From: Planctomycetota bacterium
Lineage (GTDB): Bacteria > Planctomycetota > Planctomycetia > JALXBF01
DNA: 36,834 nucleotides
Assembly: GCA_026981825.1 (NCBI GenBank)
Contig: JALSID010000442.1
Location: 1-36,834 of the forward strand
Direction of reading: 5' to 3'
Under the pieces are notes generated by a model, which was not told the DNA's origin, did no database searches, and saw only the letters and a program-made list of their open reading frames with translations. Made by a program: the position numbers and the translations under genes. This document shows, piece by piece, positions 16,826 to 23,785 of this stretch. Position 1 is the stretch's first letter. Each line of letters begins with the position of its first letter.

Positions 16826-17840
16826 GACCAAAGAGCCGAAGCACCTCCTCGTACGAGCTTGCCTGGGATTGCCCGTCGAGAGGACTCCTGTCTGGGCGAT
16901 GCGCCAGGCCGGTCGCTGGGATCCGGAGTTCCGACGCCTGCGAGGTTCGCGTTCTTTCTACGAGTTTGCCTCTGACCCCGAGGCAGCGGCGGCTGTCTCG
17001 CTCCTGCCCCGTCGATTCGGTGTGGACGCGATCATTCTCTTCTACGACATCACCACCCTGCCTCGGGCTCTGGGGTGGCCGTTTACTTTCCGTTCCGGTG
17101 AGGGACCGGTGTCGCTGCGTGTGCCGCGACGACCAGGTGACCTGGATCTCTTCTGCGTGCCGGTGGACGAGCGTGTCGTAGCCGGGGTCCTCGAGACGCT
17201 GAGCCGCGTTCTGGAGGCTTTGAGTGGTGAGTTGCCCGTGATCGCCTTTGCGGGGGCGCCGTTCACGGTGGCGACCTACTGCATCGGAACCGGGAAAGAC
17301 GTGGAACGCACCCGTCGGTTCGTGGCGGAAGCCGGAGTGGTGTGGGAGCGATTGCTGGATTTGTTGACCGAGAGGACGGTCGAGTTTCTCCGGCTCATGC
17401 GCGCACACGGCGCCGATGTCGTGCAGGTGTTCGACAGTTGGGCGGGGCAGCTCACGGAACAGGAGTACGCGTGTTGGGCTCAGCCTTACCACCGGCGGAT
17501 CTTTGCCGCGGCACCGCGTCCGTCGATCCTCTATGTGCGGGAGTGCCCGTACGTGGAACAGATGGTTGGTAGCGGGGCGGATGTGGTGAGCCTGGGGACG
17601 AGGCACGATCTGGCTGCTTGCCGGACGAGCTATCCGGAGCGTGTGTTTCAGGGCAACGTGGACGCCCGGCTCATGGTCCAGGGCTCCCCCGACCAGGTGC
17701 GGGAAGCGACGATACGATGCCTCGCTGCGGGAGGGGGATACCGCCATGTGTTGAATCTGAGCGAAGGGATGCCGAAGGAGGCACGGCCAGAGAACTTCGC
17801 GGCCTTCGTGGAAGCCGCACGGTCCTGGCGACCGAACTGA
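16806..17840 (+). CDS. hemE: Uroporphyrinogen decarboxylase
   Basis: HemE decarboxylates the four acetate groups of uroporphyrinogen III to give coproporphyrinogen III. The 344-residue product has the family signatures VWAMRQAGRWDPEFRRLR (substrate Arg residues; Trp replaces the more common Tyr), FYDITTLPRALGWPF with the catalytic Asp, APFTVATYCIGTG, VVQVFDSWAGQL and FQGNVDARLM, and ends with GGGYRHVLNLSEGM containing the conserved His. The start at 16806 is chosen because the conserved part begins about 25 residues later. It overlaps hemH by 20 bases, consistent with translational coupling. A longer open frame upstream only shadows hemH. A strong hairpin follows the gene. Confidence 0.97.
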   Translation: MQQNACETKEPKHLLVRACLGLPVERTPVWAMRQAGRWDPEFRRLRGSRSFYEFASDPEAAAAVSLLPRRFGVDAIILFYDITTLPRALGWPFTFRSGEGPVSLRVPRRPGDLDLFCVPVDERVVAGVLETLSRVLEALSGELPVIAFAGAPFTVATYCIGTGKDVERTRRFVAEAGVVWERLLDLLTERTVEFLRLMRAHGADVVQVFDSWAGQLTEQEYACWAQPYHRRIFAAAPRPSILYVRECPYVEQMVGSGADVVSLGTRHDLAACRTSYPERVFQGNVDARLMVQGSPDQVREATIRCLAAGGGYRHVLNLSEGMPKEARPENFAAFVEAARSWRPN

Positions 17841-17846
17841 AAACGA

Positions 17847-17876
17847 CGAGCGTCCTGCCCGTAGGCAGGACGCTCG
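17847..17876. terminator. Bidirectional 13-bp hairpin between hemE and the YTV gene
   Basis: CGAGCGTCCTGCC and GGCAGGACGCTCG form a perfect 13-bp stem closed by a CGTA loop, six bases after the hemE stop and about 60 bases after the stop of the opposing gene. It can fold on either transcript. No long T-run follows. Confidence 0.75.
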
Positions 17877-17934
17877 CAATGCCTGGCCGTGTTGTGCCCA
17901 TCCGATTCACAATTGGGAGCACGTGAGCGGCCGG

Positions 17935-19293
17935 TTACTTGCTGCAGCCGCCGTCGTGGCCCTTCGCCAGGCCGGCACAACCGGCGTGCAGCAAGCCGTG
18001 CAGGGCGTCGAGGAGCCCCAGTCCGCAGGGCTGGCAGGGGTTGTGCTCCACGCACACGCACTCCGGCACAAGTCGGCACACCTGGACGGGCACCTTCTTC
18101 CGCACGATCTTCGGCACGCAACGGGTGACCTTAACCGGAACCTCCTTCTTGACGCATACCGGCACGCGACGGGTCACCGTTACGGGCACCTTTTTCGCCA
18201 CAAGGACGGGGACCTTGCAGGTCACCTCTTCCTCGACAAGGCGGCAGACCTTGACGGGGATCTTCTTCACAACCGTTTCCTTCACGAACCGGCACACCTT
18301 AACCGGAACCTTCTTCGTCACCGTCTCGACTTTCCACTCGCAGACGGTCACGGGGACCTTCTTCACCCGCTCTTCCTTGATCCAGCGGCAAACCTTCACG
18401 GGAACCTTCTTGACCACCTCTTCCTTCACGAAGCGGCAGACCTTAACCGGAACCTGCTCCTTCACCTCGCGCCGTTCGTAGCGAATCCGCTTCACCTTCT
18501 CCTTCACGGTCTTCACCACCGGCACGCGGCGGGTAATCTTCCGACCGGGGATTGTCATCTTGACAACCTTCGTCTCACCCGGAACATAGACCGGGAGCAG
18601 GCTGCATGGGTCGATCGTCCAGCAACCGGGTTCTTGAATGCACCGGGTCACTTCCTTGTCCGGGCACTCGATCACCTCGGTCTTCCATTCGCACACCTTC
18701 CGCTCGACTTCGACCTCCTCCTCAACCGGTACACACTCAAACCGTGTCACTTCCTTCATCTGGGTTTCGACCACCGGCTTGAGCACCGTGTACCGGACTT
18801 CCTTCATCTGCGTCTCGATGACGGGTTTGCACACCGTGTAGCGGATCTCCTTCTCGATCGTGCGACGGATCGGCTTCACGACCGTCTGGCACACTTCCTT
18901 TTCGATCGTCTCTACCACGGGCTTGCAAACCGTGTAGGTGACTTCCTTTTCCACCGTCTCAAAGACGGGCTTGAGAACCTTCCGCTTCACCTCCTTGTAG
19001 GCCAGCTCGTACTTCGTCTTGTAGCACGTGACCTGCTCTTCCTTCCATTGGGTCTCGTAGACCGTCTTGGTGATTGTCTCCTCTTGCTTCTCCCAGACGA
19101 CCTCGCAGACCTCACGCTCTTCGGTCTCGACGACGCGCTTCCATCGAGTGAAGCAATGCTGGTGCGGTTGGGCTGCTTGTGGCGGACAACAGGAGTAGCT
19201 CGCCACCCCGAAGAAGGCGGCCTGTGCTGCGTTGCCGGTGAAGACGGCTCCCGCCACCAGAGCGATCACCGGCGCCCAGAAGAATCGCTTCAT
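17935..19293 (-). CDS. Planctomycete YTV-repeat, Cys-rich exported protein
   Basis: This 452-residue protein starts with a signal peptide (KRFFWAPVIALVAGAVFTGNAAQA). Two repeat arrays follow. Residues ~98-190 repeat YTVCKPVxETxxKEV-type units, and residues ~279-410 repeat KKVPVKVCRxVxEE units about eight times. A non-repeated middle (WTIDPCSLLPVYVPGE) and a Cys/Gly-rich end (CVCVEHNPCQPCG) complete it. About 29 Cys residues alternate with Val/Lys/Glu, suggesting beta strands cross-linked by disulfides. YTV-type Cys-rich proteins have been reported from the planctomycete cell wall, so a structural envelope role is likely. GGAGG ten bases before the ATG supports the start. The alternating K/E pattern gives high charge with little net hydrophobicity. 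The gene is monocistronic. Confidence 0.9.
   Translation of the reverse strand: MKRFFWAPVIALVAGAVFTGNAAQAAFFGVASYSCCPPQAAQPHQHCFTRWKRVVETEEREVCEVVWEKQEETITKTVYETQWKEEQVTCYKTKYELAYKEVKRKVLKPVFETVEKEVTYTVCKPVVETIEKEVCQTVVKPIRRTIEKEIRYTVCKPVIETQMKEVRYTVLKPVVETQMKEVTRFECVPVEEEVEVERKVCEWKTEVIECPDKEVTRCIQEPGCWTIDPCSLLPVYVPGETKVVKMTIPGRKITRRVPVVKTVKEKVKRIRYERREVKEQVPVKVCRFVKEEVVKKVPVKVCRWIKEERVKKVPVTVCEWKVETVTKKVPVKVCRFVKETVVKKIPVKVCRLVEEEVTCKVPVLVAKKVPVTVTRRVPVCVKKEVPVKVTRCVPKIVRKKVPVQVCRLVPECVCVEHNPCQPCGLGLLDALHGLLHAGCAGLAKGHDGGCSK
18064..18459 (-). repeat. VPVKVCR repeat array within the YTV protein
   Basis: About eight units of KKVPVKVCRxVxEExV lie at protein residues ~279-410. The spacing is near 16 residues in the first part and shorter (VPVTVTRR, VPVCVKKE) at the end. 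The DNA shows many ACCGGAACCT or ACGGGAACCT-like repeats. Confidence 0.8.
18724..19002 (-). repeat. YTVxKPV repeat array within the YTV protein
   Basis: These are coding repeats of roughly 16-24 residues built on LKPVxET, EKEVxYTVCKPV and QMKEVRYTV. They are related at DNA level by recurrent GTGTA(G/C) and ACTTCCTT motifs. They are part of the gene at 17935-19293. Confidence 0.8.
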
Positions 19294-19616
19294 TGGTTAG
19301 GCTCCTCCACTTAACCGACCGTTACGTGTCCCGTTGAGTCAGCGACCACTAGCTGGCTAACTCTGCTTCAGTTTTCGGAACCTATCTTCTTTCCCTGAAC
19401 GCTCATCTTGCCTATTTTCACCGGGCGGAACTAGACGCACCGGCTGTACAGGCTGTACCGCCCGTTCCGCCTGGCCTGGCGGAGGGGAGATCGACCCTGT
19501 TCCACGAGAAGGAGGACGTACCGAAGGCTAGCAGCCGCCGGGGACTCTGCCTTTATCCCCCTTTACGCGGCTGACAGCCTGAGCACCTCTTCGCCTGCCC
19601 CAGCAAGGCAAACGGT
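19294..19616. other. Spacer with an inverted repeat
   Basis: This region lies upstream of the YTV gene and downstream of the methyltransferase. GGCGGAAC (19424-19431) and GTTCCGCC (19464-19471) are inverted copies around a 32-base loop that itself holds the tandem GGCTGTACA/GGCTGTACC. It could be a terminator for the methyltransferase or an operator for the YTV gene. No coding signal is seen. Confidence 0.35.
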
Positions 19617-20285
19617 CTACCCGGCGGGGGGCTTTCGCCAGGCGATCGTCCAGTGGCGGTCGGTTGTGGCACGAACGCACGATGGGGGGATGCCGACTTT
19701 CGCACAGATCGCTCGGACCTCATCCACGGTGAGAGCGGCGTGAAGAGAATCCCGGAACATCTGGCGTTGCTTTGGCGTTGCGTCCCCCGCGTATTGCGCC
19801 ACAAGACGTTCCAGTGTTGCGGTGTCTGGGGGGCGGAACAGGTCGCGCAGAAACAACGTTCCACCCGGTGCCAGCACCCGTTCCATTTCCGCTATCACCG
19901 GCATCGGGTCGGCAAGATGGTGGATCAAACTGTTTGACATCACCGCCGGTAGGGTCAGGTCGGGAAGGGGGATTCTGCGGGCTGTACCGCGAATAAGGAG
20001 GATGCGGTCGGTCAGGCCGAGATCACGAAGGTGCGCCTGGGCGCGGCGGAGCATGGCCCAGGCGAGATCAACGGCTAGGACCTGCGCATCAGCCCTGCGC
20101 TCGCACAACTCGATGGGGATCAACGCGGTCCCTGCGCCCAGGTCCAGCACGGGCCAGCCGCCCGAATGTAGCCGCAGGAAATCCTCGACAAACGCCCGAT
20201 TCACCGCGGCATGGTCCATAAGGTCGTATTCCAGCGCTTCCAGTTCGTTATCCATCGCTTCTGGTTCGAGGATCCGCTCGAGCAT
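19617..20285 (-). CDS. Class I SAM-dependent methyltransferase
   Basis: This is a 222-residue Rossmann-type methyltransferase. The SAM-binding motif VLDLGAGTALIPIEL is followed by VLAVDLAWAMLRRAQ (acidic residue for the ribose), a GTARRIPLPD motif, VMSNSLIHHLADP (motif IV) and LAPGGTLFLRDLFRP. This layout matches ubiquinone/menaquinone (UbiE-like) small-molecule methyltransferases, but the substrate is unknown. Possible starts are 20285 (MLERILEPE, with GAGG seven bases upstream) and 20312 (AGGA eight bases upstream). I prefer 20285, where the family-like sequence begins. It is divergent from the aldehyde oxidoreductase across a 112-base gap, which must hold both promoters. Confidence 0.85.
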   Translation of the reverse strand: MLERILEPEAMDNELEALEYDLMDHAAVNRAFVEDFLRLHSGGWPVLDLGAGTALIPIELCERRADAQVLAVDLAWAMLRRAQAHLRDLGLTDRILLIRGTARRIPLPDLTLPAVMSNSLIHHLADPMPVIAEMERVLAPGGTLFLRDLFRPPDTATLERLVAQYAGDATPKQRQMFRDSLHAALTVDEVRAICAKVGIPPSCVRATTDRHWTIAWRKPPAG

Positions 20286-20397
20286 GGTTCCGCCTCTTGG
20301 CCGAGTGTACATCGGTCGTTCCTGCTTATTATGAGGGAACAGCGGAAACACGCTCGCTACGGCGCTGGCCCGAACTCCGATCCGGAGCAAGCCTGCG

Positions 20398-22281
20398 ATG
20401 GCCGGTGGTTTTTGTGGTCGTCTCCTGAGAATCGACTTGACCCACCAGACGGGACAGGTGGAGCACCTGGACGAGCTGTTCCTCCGCCGTTATCTCGGTG
20501 GTGGCTTGCTTGGGGTTTACTACCTGTTGCGTGAGACGCCGCCCGGACTTGATCCCTTCGATCCCGCCGCACCGCTGATCTTCGCGACCAGCGCCATGAA
20601 CGGCACGTCCATGTCCGGGGCCAATCGGTACTCGGCGGTCGCGAAGAGCCCACTCACCTACGGTTTCGGCGAGAGTGAGGCCGGCGGCTTCTGGGGGCCT
20701 GCACTGAAGCAAGCCGGCTTCGACGCGATCATCATCACCGGCAGGGCAGCCAGGCCGACATACGTCGTGATCTACGATGGCCGGTGGGAATTCCGCGATG
20801 CCCGCCGATTCTGGGGACAGGAATCCGGTGCGGTCGACGAGGGCATCAAAAGCGAGCTTGGCGACAAGCGATTCGTGGTGCTGCAGACCGGCATCGCGGG
20901 CGAGAACCGGGTACGGTTCGCGGCCATCGTCAACAACTGCAAGCACTTCCACGGCCGCTGTGGGCTCGGCGCCGTGATGGGTGCCAAGAATCTAAAAGCG
21001 ATCGCCGTGCTCGGCAAACGGCCCCCTTCCGTAGCCGACCCCTCTATGGCGCGTTCGGCCATGCGGCGGTTTACGGCGAACTACGATCGCAAGACCGACA
21101 CGATCCACCTTTACGGCACGGCTCGCGGCGTCCGTAACCTGCAGCGCGACGGCATCCTGCCCACCAGGAACTTCCAAACCGGTGTGTTTGACCGGTCCGA
21201 GGAGATTTCCGGCCAGCGAATGGCGGAAACGATCCTGGTGCGACGCGGCACCTGCTACGCATGTGCCGTGGCCTGCAAGCGGGAGGTGGCCGTACCTGAG
21301 CTGGGGGTCGTTCCGAAGTACGGTGGTCCTGAGTACGAGAGCATTGCCGCACTCGGCTCGCTTTGCGAAGTGGGGGACCTGAAAAAGATCGCCCTGGCCA
21401 ACCAGCTCTGCAGTCAGTACGTGCTGGACTCGATCTCAACCGGAGCCACGATTGCCTTTGCGATCGAAGCATTCCAGCACGGGCTAATCAGTCGGGAAGA
21501 CACCGGAGGGCTGGATCTCCGGTTCGCCGATCCGGATGTGGTCGTTGCCCTGATCCACAAGATAGCCCGACGTGAGGGGATTGGAGATCTCTTGGCTGAA
21601 GGAGTGGCCCGCGCGGCTCGGGCACTCGGGCCGGCTGCCGAGCGGTTTGCGCTCCACGTTCGCGGCCAGGAGCTGCCCATGCACGAGCCGCGCGGTAAGA
21701 AAAGCCTTGCCATCGCCTACGCCACCAGCCCGACAGGAGCCGATCACATGGAAGCCCCCCACGATCCGCTCTACGAGGGCTTCTACCCGGGCAAACACGC
21801 CCTCGCTCCACTGGGCCTGATCGAGCCGGTAGAGATGCTCGACTTCAGTCCACGCAAAGTCAGAACCTTCGCCGGTGCACAAAAACTCTGGAACGCGTAC
21901 AACATCGTGGGCATGTGCTGTTTCGTGGGGGTGCCCATTGGCAGTCTGGACTTGCACACGCTGGAGGATTACCTGCAGGGCGTGACCGGCTGGGACCTGT
22001 CGCTGTGGGAGCTGTTCCAGGCCGCGGATCGAAGCGCTGCGCTGTTTCGAATCTACAACCATCGAGAAGGACGTGGCACGGCGCACGATCGACTTCCCCG
22101 CCGGATGTTCGAACCTCTGCAAAGTGGACCTCTGAAGGGGGAACGAATCGATCCCTCCCTTTTCCACCAGCGGCTGCGCGATTACTACGCCGTTATGGGC
22201 TGGGACCCGACAACCGGACTACCCACCCGGGGTTTGCTCAACCAGCTCGATATCGACTGGGCAGCACGCTGGTTGGACTGA
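20398..22281 (+). CDS. aor: Aldehyde:ferredoxin oxidoreductase (tungsten/molybdopterin family)
   Basis: AOR-family enzymes oxidise aldehydes to acids and pass low-potential electrons to ferredoxin, using a tungsto-bispterin and a [4Fe-4S] cluster. The 627-residue length is standard. Visible are the N-terminal LRIDLTHQTG, RYLGGGLLGVYYL, the pterin-binding NRYSAVAKSPLT and GESEAGGFWGPALK, and GKCGLGAVMG-like GRCGLGAVMGAKNLKAI. Cluster ligands are Cys286, Cys289 and Cys293 (CYACAVAC), plus Cys507 or Cys508 (MCCFVG), which match the positions in archaeal AOR. C-terminal GADHMEAPHDP and YNIVGMC complete the family pattern. The exact aldehyde is unknown. GGAG ten bases upstream supports the start. 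The flavoprotein gene downstream is a plausible electron partner. Confidence 0.93.
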   Translation: MAGGFCGRLLRIDLTHQTGQVEHLDELFLRRYLGGGLLGVYYLLRETPPGLDPFDPAAPLIFATSAMNGTSMSGANRYSAVAKSPLTYGFGESEAGGFWGPALKQAGFDAIIITGRAARPTYVVIYDGRWEFRDARRFWGQESGAVDEGIKSELGDKRFVVLQTGIAGENRVRFAAIVNNCKHFHGRCGLGAVMGAKNLKAIAVLGKRPPSVADPSMARSAMRRFTANYDRKTDTIHLYGTARGVRNLQRDGILPTRNFQTGVFDRSEEISGQRMAETILVRRGTCYACAVACKREVAVPELGVVPKYGGPEYESIAALGSLCEVGDLKKIALANQLCSQYVLDSISTGATIAFAIEAFQHGLISREDTGGLDLRFADPDVVVALIHKIARREGIGDLLAEGVARAARALGPAAERFALHVRGQELPMHEPRGKKSLAIAYATSPTGADHMEAPHDPLYEGFYPGKHALAPLGLIEPVEMLDFSPRKVRTFAGAQKLWNAYNIVGMCCFVGVPIGSLDLHTLEDYLQGVTGWDLSLWELFQAADRSAALFRIYNHREGRGTAHDRLPRRMFEPLQSGPLKGERIDPSLFHQRLRDYYAVMGWDPTTGLPTRGLLNQLDIDWAARWLD

Positions 22282-22582
22282 GAGACGAATCAATCCATCG
22301 ACGTCTGCCTGGACTCGGACCGGGGCATGTCCGCCGCGATTACTTTGGAGCATCACCGACGGGGTGTCATCCGATAGCAAGGAATGCCTCCAATGCAGAC
22401 AAAGACCAGGGGACAGCTTGTACATCTGACCGGGCCCGTCGCCGAGGGCGGAAAGTTGGCTAGCATAGCCATGGAAGACGGGTCGAAGGCGCTCCGGTTT
22501 GAGCGTGCTAGACTTGGGCGGACCATGGGCAGCACGGTCAACCACCGATCAGATGCGCACGCACCAAACTGGAGGTCTCGAC
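22282..22582. other. Spacer between the oxidoreductase and the flavoprotein
   Basis: This 301-base spacer contains a short open frame (from 22384) without recognisable features. There is no clear terminator. The only strong signal is GGAGG at 22571-22575, seven bases before the flavoprotein ATG. Confidence 0.4.
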
Positions 22583-23548
22583 ATGGGTACCCTGTTGGAA
22601 ACGTACGACGCTCGTAGGAAGGCGACCATGCTAAGCGAGCAAGAGATTCAGGAGTTGCGTTCGAAGTACTACAACGCCACCGTCACCTCCATCCGGAAGC
22701 CCCATGACGAACTCATGGTGATCAGGGTCACACCGGATTTTCCGATTCCGCCTCACAAAGCCGGTCAGTACACGACCCTGGGACTGGGTTACTGGGAGCC
22801 GCGAGTACCGGGGGCGCAGGAGGAAACGCTAAAGCCGCAGGACTATCGCAAGGTCGTGCGACGAGCCTACTCGCTGTCCTCGTCGATCTGGAAAAATGGA
22901 GAATTGATCGAACCCGAGGACGAGACCTACCTGGAGTTTTACATTGTCCTTGTGAAGCGATCGAACGGACATGCCCCCGCGCTGACACCCCGGCTGTTCA
23001 TGCTTAACGAAGGAGACCGGTTGGTATGCGGCCCAAAGATCACCGGCCATTACACGCTGGAAGGCGTTCGACCGGATGATCGGGTCGTCTTTCTCGCCAC
23101 AGGTACCGGTGAAGCGCCCCACAACAAGATGATCCTCGAGTTGATTCGCTCCGGGCATCGCGGGCCGATCGGATCGGCCGTGTGCGTGCGGTACCGTCGG
23201 GACCTGGCTTACATCGAGGCACATCGCCGACTGGAGCAGTACCGGCCCGACTACCGTTACATTACCCTCACGACACGCGAACCCGAAGTCATGGGCCGGA
23301 AGAAGTACATCCAGGACATTCTGCGCAGCGGCGAACTCGAGGAACGCTTGGGGTGGGAACTGGACCCCAGGTGCACCCATGTGTTCCTTTGCGGTAACCC
23401 CGCGATGATCGGTGCGCCGAAGAAGGACGCTTCCGGTAACCTGGTTTTCCCGCAGCCCACTGGGGCCGTCGAACTCCTCGTGCGCCGCGGCTTCAAGATC
23501 CACCACCCCAAGGATCCGGGCAACATCCACTTTGAGGAGTACTGGTAG
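22583..23548 (+). CDS. Ferredoxin-NADP reductase-like flavoprotein
   Basis: This 321-residue protein is of the Fpr/FNR type, moving electrons between NADPH and ferredoxin or flavodoxin through FAD. An FAD-binding barrel carries the PPHKAGQYTTLGL and RRAYSLSSS motifs (RxYS). A nucleotide-binding domain has FLATGTGEAPHNKMI, CVRYRRDLAY, VFLCGNPAMIG and a C-terminal HFEEYW. The Tyr-Trp end resembles bacterial Fpr enzymes ending in EHYW, where the aromatic residues stack on the flavin. It is about 70 residues longer than E. coli Fpr, with an insertion near GYWEPRVPGAQEE and another after GNPAMIG. ATG 22583 has an ideal GGAGG; upstream in-frame starts lack one. It lies 301 bases after the AOR gene. 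Confidence 0.9.
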   Translation: MGTLLETYDARRKATMLSEQEIQELRSKYYNATVTSIRKPHDELMVIRVTPDFPIPPHKAGQYTTLGLGYWEPRVPGAQEETLKPQDYRKVVRRAYSLSSSIWKNGELIEPEDETYLEFYIVLVKRSNGHAPALTPRLFMLNEGDRLVCGPKITGHYTLEGVRPDDRVVFLATGTGEAPHNKMILELIRSGHRGPIGSAVCVRYRRDLAYIEAHRRLEQYRPDYRYITLTTREPEVMGRKKYIQDILRSGELEERLGWELDPRCTHVFLCGNPAMIGAPKKDASGNLVFPQPTGAVELLVRRGFKIHHPKDPGNIHFEEYW

Positions 23549-23597
23549 ACCGGAGCACAGGGCGATCTTCTCAGCTACCTGCTCGTTCGATCCGAAC

Positions 23598-23613
23598 GGG
23601 GCGGGGGCGCCCC
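23598..23613 (+). terminator. GC-rich hairpin after the flavoprotein gene
   Basis: GGGGCG, a GGGG loop and CGCCCC form a 6-bp all-GC stem 50 bases after the stop, followed by TCTATTA. It is a reasonable intrinsic terminator for the rightward genes. Confidence 0.45.
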
Positions 23614-23785
23614 TCTATTAGCCGTGGCGGCGGCTTCCCTACCGATGCACCTGAGCGACTGATCCCCGGGGGGCTGTCCCAACTCGCAGCCGCTGCGCGC
23701 CGGGTCGTCCCCCTTCTACGCCGGGGGCCGTCACGGGAGCTGGCGGGTTACGTGATCCGCTGCTTCGGGTCCATGCCCGGGCCCG

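Noticed and set aside
17923..19314. A 463-codon open frame on the plus strand covering the whole YTV gene, with repeated HLNRNLL-like units.
   Set aside because: It is the mirror of the repeats in the YTV gene and has no signal peptide or family match. The opposite strand has the signal peptide, ribosome binding site and known repeat type.
22384..22617. A 77-codon open frame between the aldehyde oxidoreductase and the flavoprotein, considered as a MoaD-like partner.
   Set aside because: It lacks the C-terminal Gly-Gly and any MoaD pattern, and it overlaps the well-supported start of the flavoprotein.
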